Part shown: one piece after another, positions 1 to 7,236 of the stretch
How the letters are laid out: every line of letters begins with the position of its first letter
Position numbering within the stretch: position 1 is the first letter of the stretch
Source of the DNA: Pseudomonadota bacterium
GTDB taxonomy: Bacteria > Pseudomonadota > Alphaproteobacteria > Rhizobiales > Devosiaceae
Length of the DNA stretch: 64,000 nt
Direction: 5' to 3'
NCBI GenBank assembly: GCA_023391095.1
Contig: JAEWBN010000006.1
Span: forward strand, 186,001 to 250,000
Made by a program: the position numbers and the translations under genes
The notes under the pieces: model-generated
What the model was told of the DNA's origin: nothing
The model's database searches: none
Seen by the model: only the letters and a program-made list of their open reading frames with translations

Positions 1-60
1 TCCTGGTTCCTGCGGCGGACGAGCGAATCTCGCCGCCGGTTCCACTCTCGCCGGCATGCT

Positions 61-675
61 CTACGGGCCGGTGAAGCAATGCAACTGCTCGTCGAGATCC
101 TCGAGCCCGAGCCATAAGGCCAACGCTCGAAGAGCGGGAACCACTTGCGGATCACTCGGGCGCAAATCCGCCCCGATCCCGGGCGACAGCGCTTCGACGC
201 CCTCATCGCCGACATCCCCATAGGCGACTTCCAGCACTCGGGACTTCCCGTCCAAGAGGACGAATACCGGCAGCGGTTCGCCCCGTCGCACTTCGTTCCG
301 CCACCCGCAATAGAGGGTGGTACAATCGTTTCGCCTGGAAACCCGACCCAACGCCCGACGCACCCGCTGCGCCACCCTCCAGTCCGTCACCTGGTACCAA
401 GTGAAGTCGCCTGCTTCGAGGACGGGCGTCATGCCACGGCGTGGCACCCGGCCCCCTGTCGCGACACGGAACAGGAAGGTACCCACGACCTCTCCGACAC
501 CCGAGCGGAAATGACCCCAATGATATCGGACGACGGCCCGGACGGTGTAGGTAACAACCGTCACGCGATCCGTCCAATCCAATTCGTTCTCGAGCAGCAA
601 CGTCTCGAACAACGGCCTGGTGAAGAGAAGGCGGTCCAATCGCCGGCCAAGCGACTCGTGAGGGTTTCCGATCAT
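61..675 (-). CDS. hypothetical protein, 204 aa
   Basis: I do not recognise the family. The protein is soluble and arginine-rich, with no signal peptide or membrane segment. A central part with aromatic residues (W-Y-Q-V-T-D-W, about residues 93-99) is followed by an acidic C-terminus. It is transcribed leftward out of the window edge. ATG at 673-675 was taken as the start, although no strong Shine-Dalgarno precedes it. A competing plus-strand open frame covers the same bases but looks like low-complexity GC-rich antisense. The location, beside another small leftward hypothetical and a metal locus, suggests accessory DNA. Coding status is likely but unproven. Confidence 0.5.
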   Translation of the reverse strand: MIGNPHESLGRRLDRLLFTRPLFETLLLENELDWTDRVTVVTYTVRAVVRYHWGHFRSGVGEVVGTFLFRVATGGRVPRRGMTPVLEAGDFTWYQVTDWRVAQRVRRALGRVSRRNDCTTLYCGWRNEVRRGEPLPVFVLLDGKSRVLEVAYGDVGDEGVEALSPGIGADLRPSDPQVVPALRALALWLGLEDLDEQLHCFTGP

Positions 676-768
676 GGGCGGAGCATATCCGCCAGCATGA
701 CGGTAGACAAACCGGGCCGATCCGGATCCCCAGAATGTGCCCTACGGTTATCGGGTCGGTGCCCGCGG

Positions 769-1176
769 TCAGAACCGCGGCGCTGTCGATGACTTCCTGA
801 AGGCTCCCTGCTTGTGCTGGTGGTCGATATGGTCGATCAACTGCGTGATCTCGTGGCGAAGGCGGTCATGGTCCGTCTGCTCCTCCTGCGCGATCTCGAT
901 GAGCATGTTGGCGAGGACGGCGGCACCGCCGATGTTTCGGCCCTTTGCACTGGGGCGCTGGGTCCGCCTCTGCTTGCCCTCGACCTCCACCGGGCCGAGG
1001 ACGTCGGCGATGCGGATCATGGCGTTCCTGATACGCGTGCTGCTGGCGCCGGTCTGCTGCTTGAGCGCAGTGGTGGGAAAGACGGCCTCGTCTCCGTGGA
1101 CCAATGCCCCCAGACGAGCCAAGACCAAAAGGTCTCCCAAAGTTACATCCGGCTCGAAAGCCACTCGACGAGGCAT
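769..1176 (-). CDS. hypothetical protein with helix-turn-helix-like N-terminal half, 135 aa
   Basis: The N-terminal 75 residues (starting MPRRVAFEPD) read as a winged-helix-like unit: an LGDLLVLARLG helix, then TTALKQQTGASSTRIRNAMI, then a basic stretch (GKQRRTQRPSAKGR). The C-terminal part is a likely coiled helix rich in E, H and Q. That would fit a DNA-binding regulator, but I cannot name a family. The start at 1176 has a GGAG motif at good distance; an in-frame ATG nine codons upstream (1203) is possible. It is divergent from the glutaredoxin/DUF305 operon across a 400-bp gap. Confidence 0.5.
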   Translation of the reverse strand: MPRRVAFEPDVTLGDLLVLARLGALVHGDEAVFPTTALKQQTGASSTRIRNAMIRIADVLGPVEVEGKQRRTQRPSAKGRNIGGAAVLANMLIEIAQEEQTDHDRLRHEITQLIDHIDHQHKQGAFRKSSTAPRF

Positions 1177-1512
1177 CCCATGTCTCCGAAGGTGCCTCGT
1201 CATTGTGCATTCGGCATCTTGCGAAATGGTTTAACCTCAAGTTGCCATCAATCGGGACATAGTGATGGTTATAACACCTCTAATGACGTCGACTCGACAT
1301 CATCGGACCTGAATTTGCGGCTAACTGCCATCGCAACTCTACTTTTGACCTCGTTCCACCATCGAAAGCCACTGGTTGGTGGTTATCACCCATCATTCCA
1401 GGCGGCAAATCCTTGATCTCCCATCATAATGCTGGCGATCATGGGCAAGGCTGCAGCGATGGCTGTCGGATCAGCGTCCACTCTCCTCTTACCATCCTCG
1501 TCCGCAGGGGTA
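1177..1512. other. intergenic region, 336 bp
   Basis: No convincing gene. The only open frames are long overlapping ones without ribosome sites. It holds the divergent control region between the leftward hypothetical at 1176 and the CueR-type promoter at 1513. I see no terminator or RNA gene. Confidence 0.4.
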
Positions 1513-1543
1513 TTGACCTTCCAATGATGGGAAGGTGCAGAAA
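1513..1543 (+). promoter_or_regulatory. CueR/MerR-type copper promoter and operator
   Basis: A perfect 7-bp dyad, ACCTTCC-N7-GGAAGGT (1516-1536), overlaps a TTGACC -35 box (1513-1518). A 19-bp spacer then leads to a weak -10 (CAGAAA, 1538-1543). The dyad and long spacer match the known CueR operator of copA-type promoters, where the regulator untwists the over-long spacer. It lies 36 bp upstream of the glutaredoxin-MauE gene. No CueR-like gene is visible in the window, so the regulator would act in trans. Confidence 0.75.
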
Positions 1544-1578
1544 GGAAGCACGACAGCAATTCGACAAGGAGCAAACCT

Positions 1579-2364
1579 ATGTCCACCGTGGTGGCCAACG
1601 CCGGCAAGAAGGCGGTTATCCATCGTATGGTGATGCCGAGCCACACCTGCCCCTACGGTCTCAAGGCCGTGGATCTGCTGAAGCGGTCCGGTTACGAGGT
1701 CGAGGATCACCACCTCACCACCCGCGAAGAAACCGACGCATTCAAGACCGAGCACGACGTCAAGACGACACCTCAGGTGTTCGTCGATGGCAGGCGGATC
1801 GGCGGCTACGACGACACGCGACGCTTCCTGGGCAAGACGGTCGTGGATCCCAAGGCGACCAGCTACCGCCCGGTTGCGGTGCTGTTCGCCATGACCGCCC
1901 TCACCGCCATGGCAGCGAGCTTTGCGGTGAGCGGCAACCCTCTCACCCTCCGGGCGCTGGAATGGTTCATCAGCTTCTCGATGGTGGTCTTGGCGCTGCT
2001 CAAGCTCCAGAACGTCGAGACCTTCGCGACCATGTTCCTGAACTACGACCTGCTCGCCAAGCGCTGGGTGCCCTACAGCTACATCTATCCCTATGCGGAA
2101 GGTCTTGCGGGCATCCTGATGGTGGCCGGAGCGCTGACCTGGCTTTCGGTGCCCGTGGCCCTCTTCATCGGGACGGTCGGGGCCGTCTCAGTGTTCAAGG
2201 CCGTCTACATCGACAGGCGGGAGCTCAAGTGCGCCTGCGTTGGTGGGTCGAGCAACGTGCCTCTCGGGTTCGTTTCGCTCACCGAGAACCTGATGATGAT
2301 CGCAATGGCTGTCTGGATGGGACTTTCCGCTCTCGGGATCATTCCCTCCAGCCACGCAATGTAA
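1579..2364 (+). CDS. glutaredoxin domain fused to MauE/DoxX-like membrane domain
   Basis: A 261-aa fusion. Residues 1-90 are glutaredoxin-like, with a single CPYG-type motif (SHTCPYGLKAVDLL) and the TTPQVFVDGRRIGGYDD segment that binds glutathione in glutaredoxins. Residues 95-255 contain about four membrane helices and a KCACVGG cysteine pair near the end, as in MauE/DoxX redox-associated membrane proteins. The protein probably handles thiol redox chemistry or metal-thiol transfer at the inner membrane. It is the first gene behind the CueR-type promoter and precedes a DUF305 gene by 41 bp, so both are probably metal-induced. Substrate unknown. Confidence 0.8.
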   Translation: MSTVVANAGKKAVIHRMVMPSHTCPYGLKAVDLLKRSGYEVEDHHLTTREETDAFKTEHDVKTTPQVFVDGRRIGGYDDTRRFLGKTVVDPKATSYRPVAVLFAMTALTAMAASFAVSGNPLTLRALEWFISFSMVVLALLKLQNVETFATMFLNYDLLAKRWVPYSYIYPYAEGLAGILMVAGALTWLSVPVALFIGTVGAVSVFKAVYIDRRELKCACVGGSSNVPLGFVSLTENLMMIAMAVWMGLSALGIIPSSHAM

Positions 2365-2405
2365 CCACACCCCACGCGCCCCCCTTTGAACAACGGAGAC
2401 CAAAG

Positions 2406-2858
2406 ATGAAGCACACCATTATCGCCCTTGCCGTCCTCGGCATGTCGACATTGCCGTCATTGGCGCAGGATGCACATGCCGGTCACGGCACCGCTGCCGC
2501 ATCTGTCGACATGCCATCGGTGGCCCAATTGCCCGAGATCTGCCTGTCCGCGGAAGCTCCTGCATCGGCACCGATGGATATGGATCACGAGATGGACCAG
2601 CCACATTCTGACCTGATGGCGGGAATGGACGAGAACAACCGGCTCATGATGCGAGCAGGCATGGTCGAGGACATCGACGTGGCATTCGTCTGCGCCATGA
2701 TCCCGCACCACCAGAGCGCCATCAACATGGCCAAGGCCGAGCTTGAACATGGGGACAATGCCTGGGCCAAGGAGATGGCGCAGAAGATCATCGACGCGCA
2801 GGAATCAGAAATTTCCGAAATGCTGGGCTGGCTCTCGGGCGAAGGCGCTTCCGAATAG
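2406..2858 (+). CDS. DUF305 family periplasmic metal-related protein
   Basis: A 150-aa protein with a clear signal peptide (MKHTIIALAVLGMSTLPSLA, then QDAHAGHG). The body is rich in His and Met (MDMDHEMDQPH; MMRAGM) and carries the family signature MIPHHQSAINMAKAE plus a C-terminal helix. DUF305 proteins are four-helix, ferritin-like secreted proteins common in copper and heavy-metal islands and are thought to bind metal. ATG at 2406 follows a purine-rich ribosome site (GGAGACCAAAG). The gene shares the CueR-type promoter upstream. Function beyond metal binding is inference. Confidence 0.85.
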   Translation: MKHTIIALAVLGMSTLPSLAQDAHAGHGTAAASVDMPSVAQLPEICLSAEAPASAPMDMDHEMDQPHSDLMAGMDENNRLMMRAGMVEDIDVAFVCAMIPHHQSAINMAKAELEHGDNAWAKEMAQKIIDAQESEISEMLGWLSGEGASE

Positions 2859-2933
2859 GCCTGCAAAACGATCGTGACGGGTTGATCGCCATCGAACGCC
2901 GCCTCGCGAGGTAGTTGGGTTCGATGGCGGTCA

Positions 2934-3512
2934 TTATGACCCGTCTTCGTCACCGCGGAGCAGGCCTTCCAGGCCGGAGTTCATCGCGAGAAACCCGCCC
3001 TCGTCCAGGCGATCGAGGGTCAGGAGCCCGGCGCGTTCGAAGATGATCCAGATGCGCCGTTCCGCCCTGGACAGCCAGAGCTGTATGGACAGCAATCGCC
3101 TGCTCATGAAGCGGCAGTCTTCGCCATCCAGGTCACCGGGCCATGCCCCTTCATGAAAAAGGCGATGCACGAAGTAGTCGCGCTTGTCCTTGATCCACTT
3201 CAGGTAGCTGACGTCCTCCGCCGCGATCCCGTGTTTTTCGAGCAGCTTGATGAGGGACCCCAAGGTTGAACCTTGAAGCGTGGCCCGTTTTGCCACGAAC
3301 CTGTCCCACCGGTCGGCGTCTTCACCGAGCCTGTGCTGCACCTTGAGCCGGTCGCACATCTGCATGGCGCTGATCAGCATGTCCTCGAACTTGCCAACTG
3401 CCAAATATGTACCGGCCATCTCCTGGCAATAAAGAAATCGAGCCACATCGTCCTCCGACATGGCGCCGATGATCTCGAGGAGCTGTTCCTTCGACAGTTC
3501 GGGACGAAACAC
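2934..3512 (-). CDS. hypothetical helical protein, 192 aa
   Basis: No family recognised. The protein is soluble, probably all-helical, with an N-terminal MFRPELSKEQLLEIIGAMSE segment, a cluster of aromatic and cysteine residues (RFLYCQEMAG), and a conserved-looking WIKDKRDYFVHRLFHEG stretch. GTG at 3510-3512 is the start, with an excellent GGAGGAG site seven bases upstream, which makes translation credible. It stands alone between the DUF305 gene (convergent) and the arsenic operon (divergent). The WIKDKRDYFVHR stretch resembles helical accessory proteins in mobile islands, but I assign no function. Confidence 0.65.
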   Translation of the reverse strand: MFRPELSKEQLLEIIGAMSEDDVARFLYCQEMAGTYLAVGKFEDMLISAMQMCDRLKVQHRLGEDADRWDRFVAKRATLQGSTLGSLIKLLEKHGIAAEDVSYLKWIKDKRDYFVHRLFHEGAWPGDLDGEDCRFMSRRLLSIQLWLSRAERRIWIIFERAGLLTLDRLDEGGFLAMNSGLEGLLRGDEDGS

Positions 3513-3708
3513 CGTTGCTACTCCTCCGCGCGTCGGTCCCGCGTATGATCGCGCGAGTGACCCTTAGGCAATACCGGGTCGAGCCAACGCCTACTTGGCA
3601 TGCTAACAGGTTTGATCCTGCGCGGGGTCATGTCTCATCACCCCGGCTGTTAGCCGTGGCAGTGCTGACGCTTCCACGCGCTGCACAAGACGCGGCAAAA
3701 ACCTCATC

Positions 3709-3748
3709 TTGACAGCAAATGATAAATCCATAATCGTCGATATATGGA
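3709..3748 (+). promoter_or_regulatory. ars operon promoter with candidate ArsR dyad
   Basis: A consensus TTGACA -35 hexamer sits at 3709-3714. A dyad TCCATA (3727-3732) ... TATGGA (3743-3748) follows, with its right half covering the arsR ATG at 3744. A site here would let ArsR block its own transcription. There is no Shine-Dalgarno before the ATG, so the arsR message may be leaderless. The -10 is not clear (CATAAT at 3729-3734 has a short spacer). Confidence 0.5.
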
Positions 3749-4100
3749 ATCAACACATGCAATCGAAGTCTTCGCTGCACTGTCGCAGTCGACCCGTCTG
3801 GATACCTTCCGCTTGCTCATGGAACACGAGCCTGAAGGTCTGCCGGCAGGGGAAATCGCGCGCTGCCTAGAGGTGCCACAGAACACGATGTCATCGCACC
3901 TGGGCGTACTAACCCGTGCTGGCCTGATCGAGTCCGAGCGTCACAGTCGTTCGATCGTTTATCGTGCCGTCGTTGATCGTGTTCGAGAGATTGCGAGCTT
4001 TCTGGTGCAAGACTGCTGCGGTGGTCGACCGGAGCTGTGCGAGCCGCTCGTCGCCGAGTTCACCCCTTGTTGCCCACCGAAGGAGTCGAGCCATGCCTGA
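3744..4100 (+). CDS. arsR: ArsR-family arsenite-responsive repressor
   Basis: A 118-aa winged-helix repressor of the ArsR/SmtB family. The DNA-binding helix region reads GEIARCLEVPQNTMSSHLGVL, followed by the wing (LIESERHSRSIVYRAV). Near the C-terminus a cysteine set (QDCCGGRPELCEP, then TPCC) matches the arsenite-binding C-terminal cysteines of proteobacterial ArsR groups that lack the classic CVC in the recognition helix. It heads a seven-gene arsenic operon and overlaps the next gene by 8 bp. It probably represses the operon until As(III) binds. Confidence 0.93.
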   Translation: MESTHAIEVFAALSQSTRLDTFRLLMEHEPEGLPAGEIARCLEVPQNTMSSHLGVLTRAGLIESERHSRSIVYRAVVDRVREIASFLVQDCCGGRPELCEPLVAEFTPCCPPKESSHA

Positions 4101-4620
4101 CCGCGTCTACAACGTCCTGTTCCTCTGCACCGGCAATTCCGCCCGTTCGATCTTGGGCGAGGCGATCCTCAACTATGTCGGGCAAGGCCGCTTCCAAGCA
4201 TACTCCGCGGGCTCGACGCCCAAGGGATCGGTTCATCCAATGACGCTGGAGACGTTGACCAAGGTCGGCATTCCCACCCATGGCCTTCGCTCGAAGGCTT
4301 GGGATGAGTTCGCCGCTGCGGATGCACCCAAGATGGATTTCATTTTCACAGTTTGCGACAACGCTGCCGGCGAAGTCTGCCCAATCTGGCCCGGTCAGCC
4401 GATGACCGCCCACTGGGGCATCGAAGACCCCGCCGCGGTTGACGGACCGGAGTTCAAGCAGCGTGCCGCCTTCGATGATGCCATGCGCTATCTGCGCAAC
4501 CGAATCGGCGCTTTCATCAACCTGCCGCTCGCCAGCATCGACCGCATGGCGCTGAACTCGAAGCTTGAAGGCATTGGCGCCCTGGACGGAACGACCACCA
4601 AGTCGTCCAAGGTCGCATGA
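4093..4620 (+). CDS. arsC: arsenate reductase, low-MW protein tyrosine phosphatase family
   Basis: A 175-aa protein with the phosphatase P-loop LCTGNSARS (Cys12) and a later CDNAAGEVCPIWPG segment that supplies the resolving cysteines. This fold reduces As(V) to As(III) using thioredoxin or another thiol system. It begins inside arsR (ATG 4093, preceded by AGGAG) and ends overlapping the next gene by 4 bp (ATGA), so translation is coupled. A second, unrelated glutaredoxin-type arsenate reductase lies 1.5 kb downstream in the same operon. Confidence 0.92.
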   Translation: MPDRVYNVLFLCTGNSARSILGEAILNYVGQGRFQAYSAGSTPKGSVHPMTLETLTKVGIPTHGLRSKAWDEFAAADAPKMDFIFTVCDNAAGEVCPIWPGQPMTAHWGIEDPAAVDGPEFKQRAAFDDAMRYLRNRIGAFINLPLASIDRMALNSKLEGIGALDGTTTKSSKVA

Positions 4621-5042
4621 TCAGCTCGACCCCCATATCGGGGAACGATCCGAAGTTCCTCGCCGCTCTCACCGAAGCAAGGCTTCCCACCGACGATGTT
4701 GGTGATCCCGATCGGTCGTTCTTCCGCTTCGAGCAGGAGGGTCGACTCCTTGGTTTTGGTGGCTTCGAACTCTACGGCGAGGACGCACTTCTTCGATCCG
4801 TTGTCGTGCCGCAGGAAAGCCGGGGCTCTGGCGCCGGGCGTACAGTAGCCGAGGGCATGCTTCGTGAGATCTCCAATGCCGGCGGCACGCGAGCGTACCT
4901 GCTGACCACCACGGCAGCCGACTTCTTCAAGCATCTTGGCTTCGAGATCATCGACCGTGAGGACGCACCTTCCGCAATCCTCAGGACGCGCCAGGCCTCT
5001 TCCATCTGCTCATCCGCGTTGATGCTGTTCCGCGCCATCTAG
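4617..5042 (+). CDS. arsN2: GNAT acetyltransferase of the arsenic-resistance ArsN2 type
   Basis: A 141-aa protein with the GNAT core: FFRFEQEGRLLGFGGFELYGEDALLRSVVV, then the acetyl-CoA loop PQESRGSGAGRTVAEGML (a Q/RxxGxG/A-like motif) and TTAADFFKHLGFEIIDRED. ArsN2-type acetyltransferases recur in ars operons between an ArsC phosphatase-type reductase and an efflux gene; the substrate may be a trivalent organoarsenical, but this is not settled. The ATG overlaps the stop of arsC by 4 bp. The C-terminus contains two nearby cysteines (SICSSALML) of unknown role. Confidence 0.85.
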   Translation: MISSTPISGNDPKFLAALTEARLPTDDVGDPDRSFFRFEQEGRLLGFGGFELYGEDALLRSVVVPQESRGSGAGRTVAEGMLREISNAGGTRAYLLTTTAADFFKHLGFEIIDREDAPSAILRTRQASSICSSALMLFRAI

Positions 5043-5049
5043 GTTTCCC

Positions 5050-6111
5050 ATGTCCATCTTCGAACGCTACCTGACCATTTGGGTCGCCATCTGCATCGTC
5101 GTTGGCATCGCCGCCGGCCACTTCTTCCCCGCCGTCTTCCAGGGTCTGGGATCCTTTGAGTACGCTCAGGTCAACATCCCTATGGCAGTGCTCATCTGGC
5201 TGATGGTCGTGCCCATGCTGGTCCGCATCGACTTCCTGAGCCTGCGGCAGGTGGGTTCCTACTGGCGCGGCATCGGCGTCACCGTCTTCATCAACTGGGC
5301 GATCAAGCCCTTCTCGATGGCGCTGCTGGGGTGGCTCTTCATCGGTTGGCTGTTTCGCCCGATGCTGCCGGAGATGCAGATCGACAGCTACATCGCCGGC
5401 CTGATCATCCTGGCCGCGGCACCGTGCACCGCCATGGTGTTTGTCTGGTCAAACCTGGTCCGGGGCGAACCCCACTTCACCCTGAGCCAAGTCGCCCTCA
5501 ACGACGCCATCATGGTCGTCGCCTTTGCGCCGATCGTCGGCCTGCTGCTCGGCCTTTCTGCCATCACCGTTCCCTGGGACACGCTGCTGCTCTCAGTCGG
5601 GCTCTACATCGTCGTGCCGGTGATTGCTGCGCAGCTCTATCGCAGGTGGCTGCTTGCCAATGGCGGCATCGACGCCATGAACAAGGTGCTGGCCGTCCTG
5701 CAGCCGATCTCGATCGCCGCGCTGCTGCTGACCCTCGTCATGCTCTTCGGCTTCCAGGGCGAGCAGATCATCGCCCAGCCCACGGTCATACTCTTGCTGG
5801 CCGTTCCCATTCTGATTCAGGTCTACCTCAATTCGGGCTTGGCTTACTTCCTGAACAGGGTCTCCGGGGAGCAGCACTGCGTCGCCGGGCCCTCGGCTCT
5901 GATTGGCGCTTCCAATTTCTTCGAACTCGCGGTTGCGGCTGCGATTGCACTCTTCGGCTTCAACTCCGGGGCTGCGTTGGCCACTGTAGTCGGCGTGCTG
6001 GTCGAAGTGCCGGTGATGCTCTCGGTGGTATGGATCGTGAACCGCAGCAAGGGCTGGTACGAGCGCGGCGCAGCCGTTCGACACAACACAGAAGCGAGGG
6101 CCGCCGAATGA
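5050..6111 (+). CDS. acr3: ACR3-family arsenite efflux permease
   Basis: A 353-aa integral membrane protein with about ten hydrophobic helices, the usual size for bacterial Acr3. It contains the conserved helix with the essential cysteine (LAAAPCTAMVFVWS) and the NDAIMVVAFAPIVGLL and ALIGASNFFELAVAAAIALF segments typical of the BART superfamily transporter Acr3. It exports As(III) made by the two reductases, driven by the proton gradient. The gene starts 7 bp after arsN2 and overlaps the following arsC by 4 bp. Confidence 0.93.
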   Translation: MSIFERYLTIWVAICIVVGIAAGHFFPAVFQGLGSFEYAQVNIPMAVLIWLMVVPMLVRIDFLSLRQVGSYWRGIGVTVFINWAIKPFSMALLGWLFIGWLFRPMLPEMQIDSYIAGLIILAAAPCTAMVFVWSNLVRGEPHFTLSQVALNDAIMVVAFAPIVGLLLGLSAITVPWDTLLLSVGLYIVVPVIAAQLYRRWLLANGGIDAMNKVLAVLQPISIAALLLTLVMLFGFQGEQIIAQPTVILLLAVPILIQVYLNSGLAYFLNRVSGEQHCVAGPSALIGASNFFELAVAAAIALFGFNSGAALATVVGVLVEVPVMLSVVWIVNRSKGWYERGAAVRHNTEARAAE

Positions 6112-6530
6112 GCGTCACCATCTACCACAACCCCGATTGCGGCACGTCCCGCAACACCTTGGCCATGATCCGTCAAAGCGGCGTCGAAGCGACGGTGATC
6201 GAATACCTCAAGACGCCGCCAAGCCGCGAACGCATCTTGGAACTGGTCTCCGCCGCCGGCATCAGCCTGCGTGATGCCCTCCGCAAGAAGGATACCCCGT
6301 ACGAGGAACTGGGCTTGGGTGACCCGGCCAAGACCGACGAGGACCTGCTCGAAGCCATAGAAGCGCAGCCGATCCTGCTCAACCGTCCGTTCGTGGAGAC
6401 CCCGGTGGGCACCCGCCTCTGCCGGCCATCCGAAGTCGTGCTCGATATCCTCGAGAACCCCGATATCGGGCCGTTCACCAAGGAGGACGGCGAGGTCATC
6501 ATCGATGCCGAAGGGAAGCGGCTTGTCTGA
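6108..6530 (+). CDS. arsC: arsenate reductase, glutaredoxin-dependent type
   Basis: A 140-aa protein of the ArsC/Spx thioredoxin-fold family. The active-site segment HNPDCGTSRNTLAM places the catalytic cysteine at residue 11. The downstream PILLNRPFVETPVGTRLCRP stretch carries the arginines that bind the oxyanion. It reduces As(V) with glutathione and glutaredoxin, so the operon has two independent electron routes to arsenite. ATG overlaps the acr3 stop (ATGA). The C-terminus is slightly extended and acidic. Confidence 0.93.
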   Translation: MSVTIYHNPDCGTSRNTLAMIRQSGVEATVIEYLKTPPSRERILELVSAAGISLRDALRKKDTPYEELGLGDPAKTDEDLLEAIEAQPILLNRPFVETPVGTRLCRPSEVVLDILENPDIGPFTKEDGEVIIDAEGKRLV

Positions 6531-7230
6531 CTTGCCAAACGTCCTGCCTGCAGCCTTCCAGGTTCCCGACTTCGGCCAGCTCGTCGCTCCTGCCCTCGAC
6601 CACAAACCACGCATTCTGATGCTCTACGGGTCGCTGCGGGAACGCTCCTACAGCCGATTCCTGACCCTGGAAGCCGCACGCCTCCTTGAGGCATTCGGTG
6701 CCGAAGTCCGGATCTTCCACGCAAATGGCCTACCGCTGCCCAACGATGCTCCAGAAACGCACCCCAAGGTGCAGGAACTGCGCGAGGCCATGCTATGGTC
6801 TGAAGGCCAGGTTTGGACATCGCCGGAACGGCATGGCGCGATGAGCGCGGTGTTGAAGTCGCAGATCGACTGGATACCGCTTCCTGGCGGCGCCATTCGG
6901 CCCACGCAGGGTCGGACTCTGGCGGTCATGCAGGTGTCGGGTGGCTCCCAGTCCTTCAACGCCGTCAACCAAATGCGCATTCTCGGACGCTGGATGCGGA
7001 TGGTGACCATCCCCAACCAGTCCTCGGTGGCAAAGGCCTTCCAAGAATTCGATGAGGACGGTCGCATGAAACCGTCATCCTACTACGATAGGGTCATCGA
7101 CGTTATGGAGGAGCTGGTGAAATTCACGCTGATCAACCGCGGCGTATCCGGCTACCTGACCTCCCGCTATAGCGAGCGCAAGGAAGCGGCAGCCAAGCTC
7201 GAGGAGCGGGTCGGCCTCAAGTCGATCTAG
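6505..7230 (+). CDS. arsH: ArsH NADPH-dependent organoarsenical oxidoreductase
   Basis: A 241-aa flavodoxin-like flavoprotein. LMLYGSLRERSYSRFLTLEAARLL is the FMN phosphate-binding loop; WTSPERHGAMSAVLKSQIDWIPL and VMQVSGGSQSFNAVNQMRILGRWMRM are ArsH hallmarks. ArsH oxidises trivalent methyl- or aryl-arsenicals. ATG at 6505 overlaps arsC by 26 bp; an in-frame TTG at 6523 with AGGGA upstream is an equally plausible start. It is the sixth gene of the operon, six bases before the MFS gene. Confidence 0.92.
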   Translation: MPKGSGLSDLPNVLPAAFQVPDFGQLVAPALDHKPRILMLYGSLRERSYSRFLTLEAARLLEAFGAEVRIFHANGLPLPNDAPETHPKVQELREAMLWSEGQVWTSPERHGAMSAVLKSQIDWIPLPGGAIRPTQGRTLAVMQVSGGSQSFNAVNQMRILGRWMRMVTIPNQSSVAKAFQEFDEDGRMKPSSYYDRVIDVMEELVKFTLINRGVSGYLTSRYSERKEAAAKLEERVGLKSI

Positions 7231-7236
7231 GATACG

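Noticed and set aside
145..792. Plus-strand frame overlapping the first gene
   Set aside because: Low-complexity R/P-rich translation; the minus-strand frame looks more protein-like, though this choice is not certain.
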